A stretch of 64,000 nucleotides of DNA from Psychrobacter sp. WY6 (GTDB lineage Bacteria > Pseudomonadota > Gammaproteobacteria > Pseudomonadales > Moraxellaceae): contig NZ_CP049902.1 of the NCBI RefSeq assembly GCF_018448495.1, forward strand, positions 2,914,001-2,978,000, written 5' to 3'. The notes under the pieces were generated by a model that saw only the letters and a list, made by a program, of their open reading frames with translations, was not told where the DNA came from and made no database searches. Shown here one piece after another: positions 62,544 to 64,000 of this stretch. Made by a program: the position numbers and the translations under genes. Every line of letters starts with the position of its first letter. Position 1 is the first letter of the stretch.

Positions 62544-64000
62544 ATGAATAAACAATCCGATACTGCAGCGGATAACACAGCATCCAAAGCTACTCGCCAA
62601 GTATCTGTTGCCGTTATCGGTGCAGGTACTGCTGGGCAAAATGCTTTTCGTCAAGCCAGTAAAACCCATGATGATGTTGTTATTATTAACGACGGATTTT
62701 GGACGACCACTTGTATTGCGGTCGGCTGTATGCCAAGTAAATTATTGATTGCCGCCGCTGATCGCGCGTATGAAGCCAATCACTCTGCTGAATTTGGCGT
62801 CCATGCCACTGTCCAGATAGATGGCAAGCAAGTCATGCAACGCGTTCGGGACGAGCGTGCTCATTTTGCTAGCTACGTCAAAGCTCAAGTAGATAGCTGG
62901 CCTGATCACACAAAAATCTCAGGACGCGCTCATATCAATAACCGAGGATTCATTGAAGTCAATGATGTGCTGATTGCCGCTGACAAAATCATCATCGCCA
63001 CGGGCAGCTCTCCATTTATCCCAGATGGCTGGGCAGATAAGCTTGGTGACGCCATGCTCACCTCTGATACGATCTTTGAACTCACAAATTTACCAAAAAC
63101 AATGGCCGTCGTCGGTACAGGTGCTATCGGATTAGAGCTTGCGCAAGCCTTTAACCGCTTAGGCGTAGAAGTAACTTTGTTTAATCGTGTCAAACGTGTT
63201 GCAGGTCTCAAAGACGATGATATCAATAACAAAGCTATCGATTGCTTAAGCTGCGAATTGACTATGCATTTGGGCAGCAAAATCAGTGATGTCGGCGTGC
63301 AAACAGCCACGAATAATGACCATTCAGCCGCATTCATTGATTATGAAGACAGTGCTGGAGAGTCGCAACAATGGCAAGGTGAGTATGTACTGGTTGCGAC
63401 CGGTCGCCGCAATAATATCAAACCGCTGGGAGTCGAACATTTAGGCGTTGAGCTTGACGACAAAGACCGTCCAAAGCACTTGAATAAAAAAACAGGTCAG
63501 ATTGGTGATTTAGATGTCTATATCGTTGGTGATGCCAACGCCAACCTTCCACTATTGCATGTGGCCAGTGATGAAGGCTATAGCGCTGGAAGTATGGTCT
63601 GCGAGAATGAAGACGCCGCTCATATTCGCCCGCCCGCCACGCCCTTCTCGATTGTTTTTTGTTCACCACAAATCGTTAACGTCGGCATGTCTCTACCAGA
63701 CATTCAACAGGATACAAACTTAGAATATGTCATCGGTAGCGTCAGCTTCGACAATCAAGGCCGTAGTCGCGTGATGGGCGTCAACTGTGGCCTGCTACAT
63801 ATCTATGGCTGTAAAAAAACTGATAGAATCTTAGGCGCTAGTATGGTGGGTCCTGATGCCGAGTATATCGGACACATTTTAGCGGCAGCGATTACCAATG
63901 ATTTGAGTGTTAAGGCCATGCTCGATACGCCTTTTTATCATCCTACGATATTAGAGGGCTTACGTACCGCGTTACGCGATGTTCAACACAAAATGGCAAT
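62544..64000 (+). CDS. Dihydrolipoyl dehydrogenase-type flavoprotein disulfide reductase, 3' end outside the window
   Basis: The frame is open for 485 codons to the window end. FAD-binding 'VAVIGAGTAGQNAFRQASKT', redox-active disulfide CIAVGC in 'TTCIAVGCMPSKLLI', NAD site 'VVGTGAIGLELAQAFNRLG', the second FAD site 'GDLDVYIVGDANANLPLLHV' and the C-terminal His-Glu pair in 'FYHPTILEGLRTALRD' are all present. It belongs to the Lpd branch with a ~20-residue N-terminal extension, and could serve as a lipoamide dehydrogenase or a related reductase. No frameshift is seen. Confidence 0.88.
   Translation, partial: MNKQSDTAADNTASKATRQVSVAVIGAGTAGQNAFRQASKTHDDVVIINDGFWTTTCIAVGCMPSKLLIAAADRAYEANHSAEFGVHATVQIDGKQVMQRVRDERAHFASYVKAQVDSWPDHTKISGRAHINNRGFIEVNDVLIAADKIIIATGSSPFIPDGWADKLGDAMLTSDTIFELTNLPKTMAVVGTGAIGLELAQAFNRLGVEVTLFNRVKRVAGLKDDDINNKAIDCLSCELTMHLGSKISDVGVQTATNNDHSAAFIDYEDSAGESQQWQGEYVLVATGRRNNIKPLGVEHLGVELDDKDRPKHLNKKTGQIGDLDVYIVGDANANLPLLHVASDEGYSAGSMVCENEDAAHIRPPATPFSIVFCSPQIVNVGMSLPDIQQDTNLEYVIGSVSFDNQGRSRVMGVNCGLLHIYGCKKTDRILGASMVGPDAEYIGHILAAAITNDLSVKAMLDTPFYHPTILEGLRTALRDVQHKMA

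Overview
The window looks like chromosomal DNA of a Psychrobacter or a close relative (Moraxellaceae, Gammaproteobacteria). This is inferred from protein sequences, moderate to low GC, gene neighbourhoods (comEC next to lolCD and a DUF2062 gene, a ccoNOQP-ccoG-fixH block) and a dispersed 'AGGGCGTGTCC' intergenic repeat. No tRNA, rRNA or CRISPR array was seen.

Layout. 1-6.1 kb: the start of gabD, two IclR-type regulators, and a glutarate degradation cluster (gcdH, a class III CoA-transferase, a histone-deacetylase-fold amidohydrolase). 6.2-12.3 kb: an RNA-repair locus, with rtcR divergent from a sigma-54 promoter driving rtcB, a TPR + LA2681-type HEPN protein, and rtcA. 12.4-20.8 kb: an FMN-binding glutamate synthase, a phosphodiester glycosidase lipoprotein, NO dioxygenase hmp with an NsrR-like operator, a CoxE-like VWA/MoxR ATPase pair, and ycgL. 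20.9-27.2 kb: a tandem glycine riboswitch followed by gcvT, gcvH, a nitroreductase and gcvP. 28-35 kb: a lipase-like hydrolase, rnd, recR, ybaB/ebfC, metZ and a PLD-family lipoprotein. 35.5-50 kb: an MFS transporter, dusA, a CPBP protease, an alpha/beta hydrolase, sppA, comEC, a DUF2062 protein, lolD, lolC/E and an SCP2 protein. 50.9-57.2 kb: cbb3 oxidase ccoNOQP, ccoG and fixH. 57.3-59.6 kb: ttcA and queC. 59.8-61.7 kb: a small secreted protein, then a scar with an IS3 remnant and an alanine-rich repeat protein. 61.8-64 kb: a Bcp/PrxQ peroxiredoxin and a dihydrolipoyl-dehydrogenase-like flavoprotein running off the end.

Quality warning. More than twenty genes, including conserved or normally essential ones (gcvP, ccoN, lolC, dusA, ttcA, comEC), are broken by one- or two-base shifts, often in homopolymers, while the protein reads well in a neighbouring frame. 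gcvP alone has about eight. I treat these as probable sequencing or assembly indels and give each gene its full span, rather than calling true pseudogenes.

The most interesting locus is the rtc operon: a HEPN protein with an intact R-x4-H ribonuclease-type motif sits between the RNA ligase RtcB and the RNA cyclase RtcA, under a CARF-domain sigma-54 activator. Second is a family of four 166-190 bp MITE-like elements with inverted ends, plus deletion derivatives.
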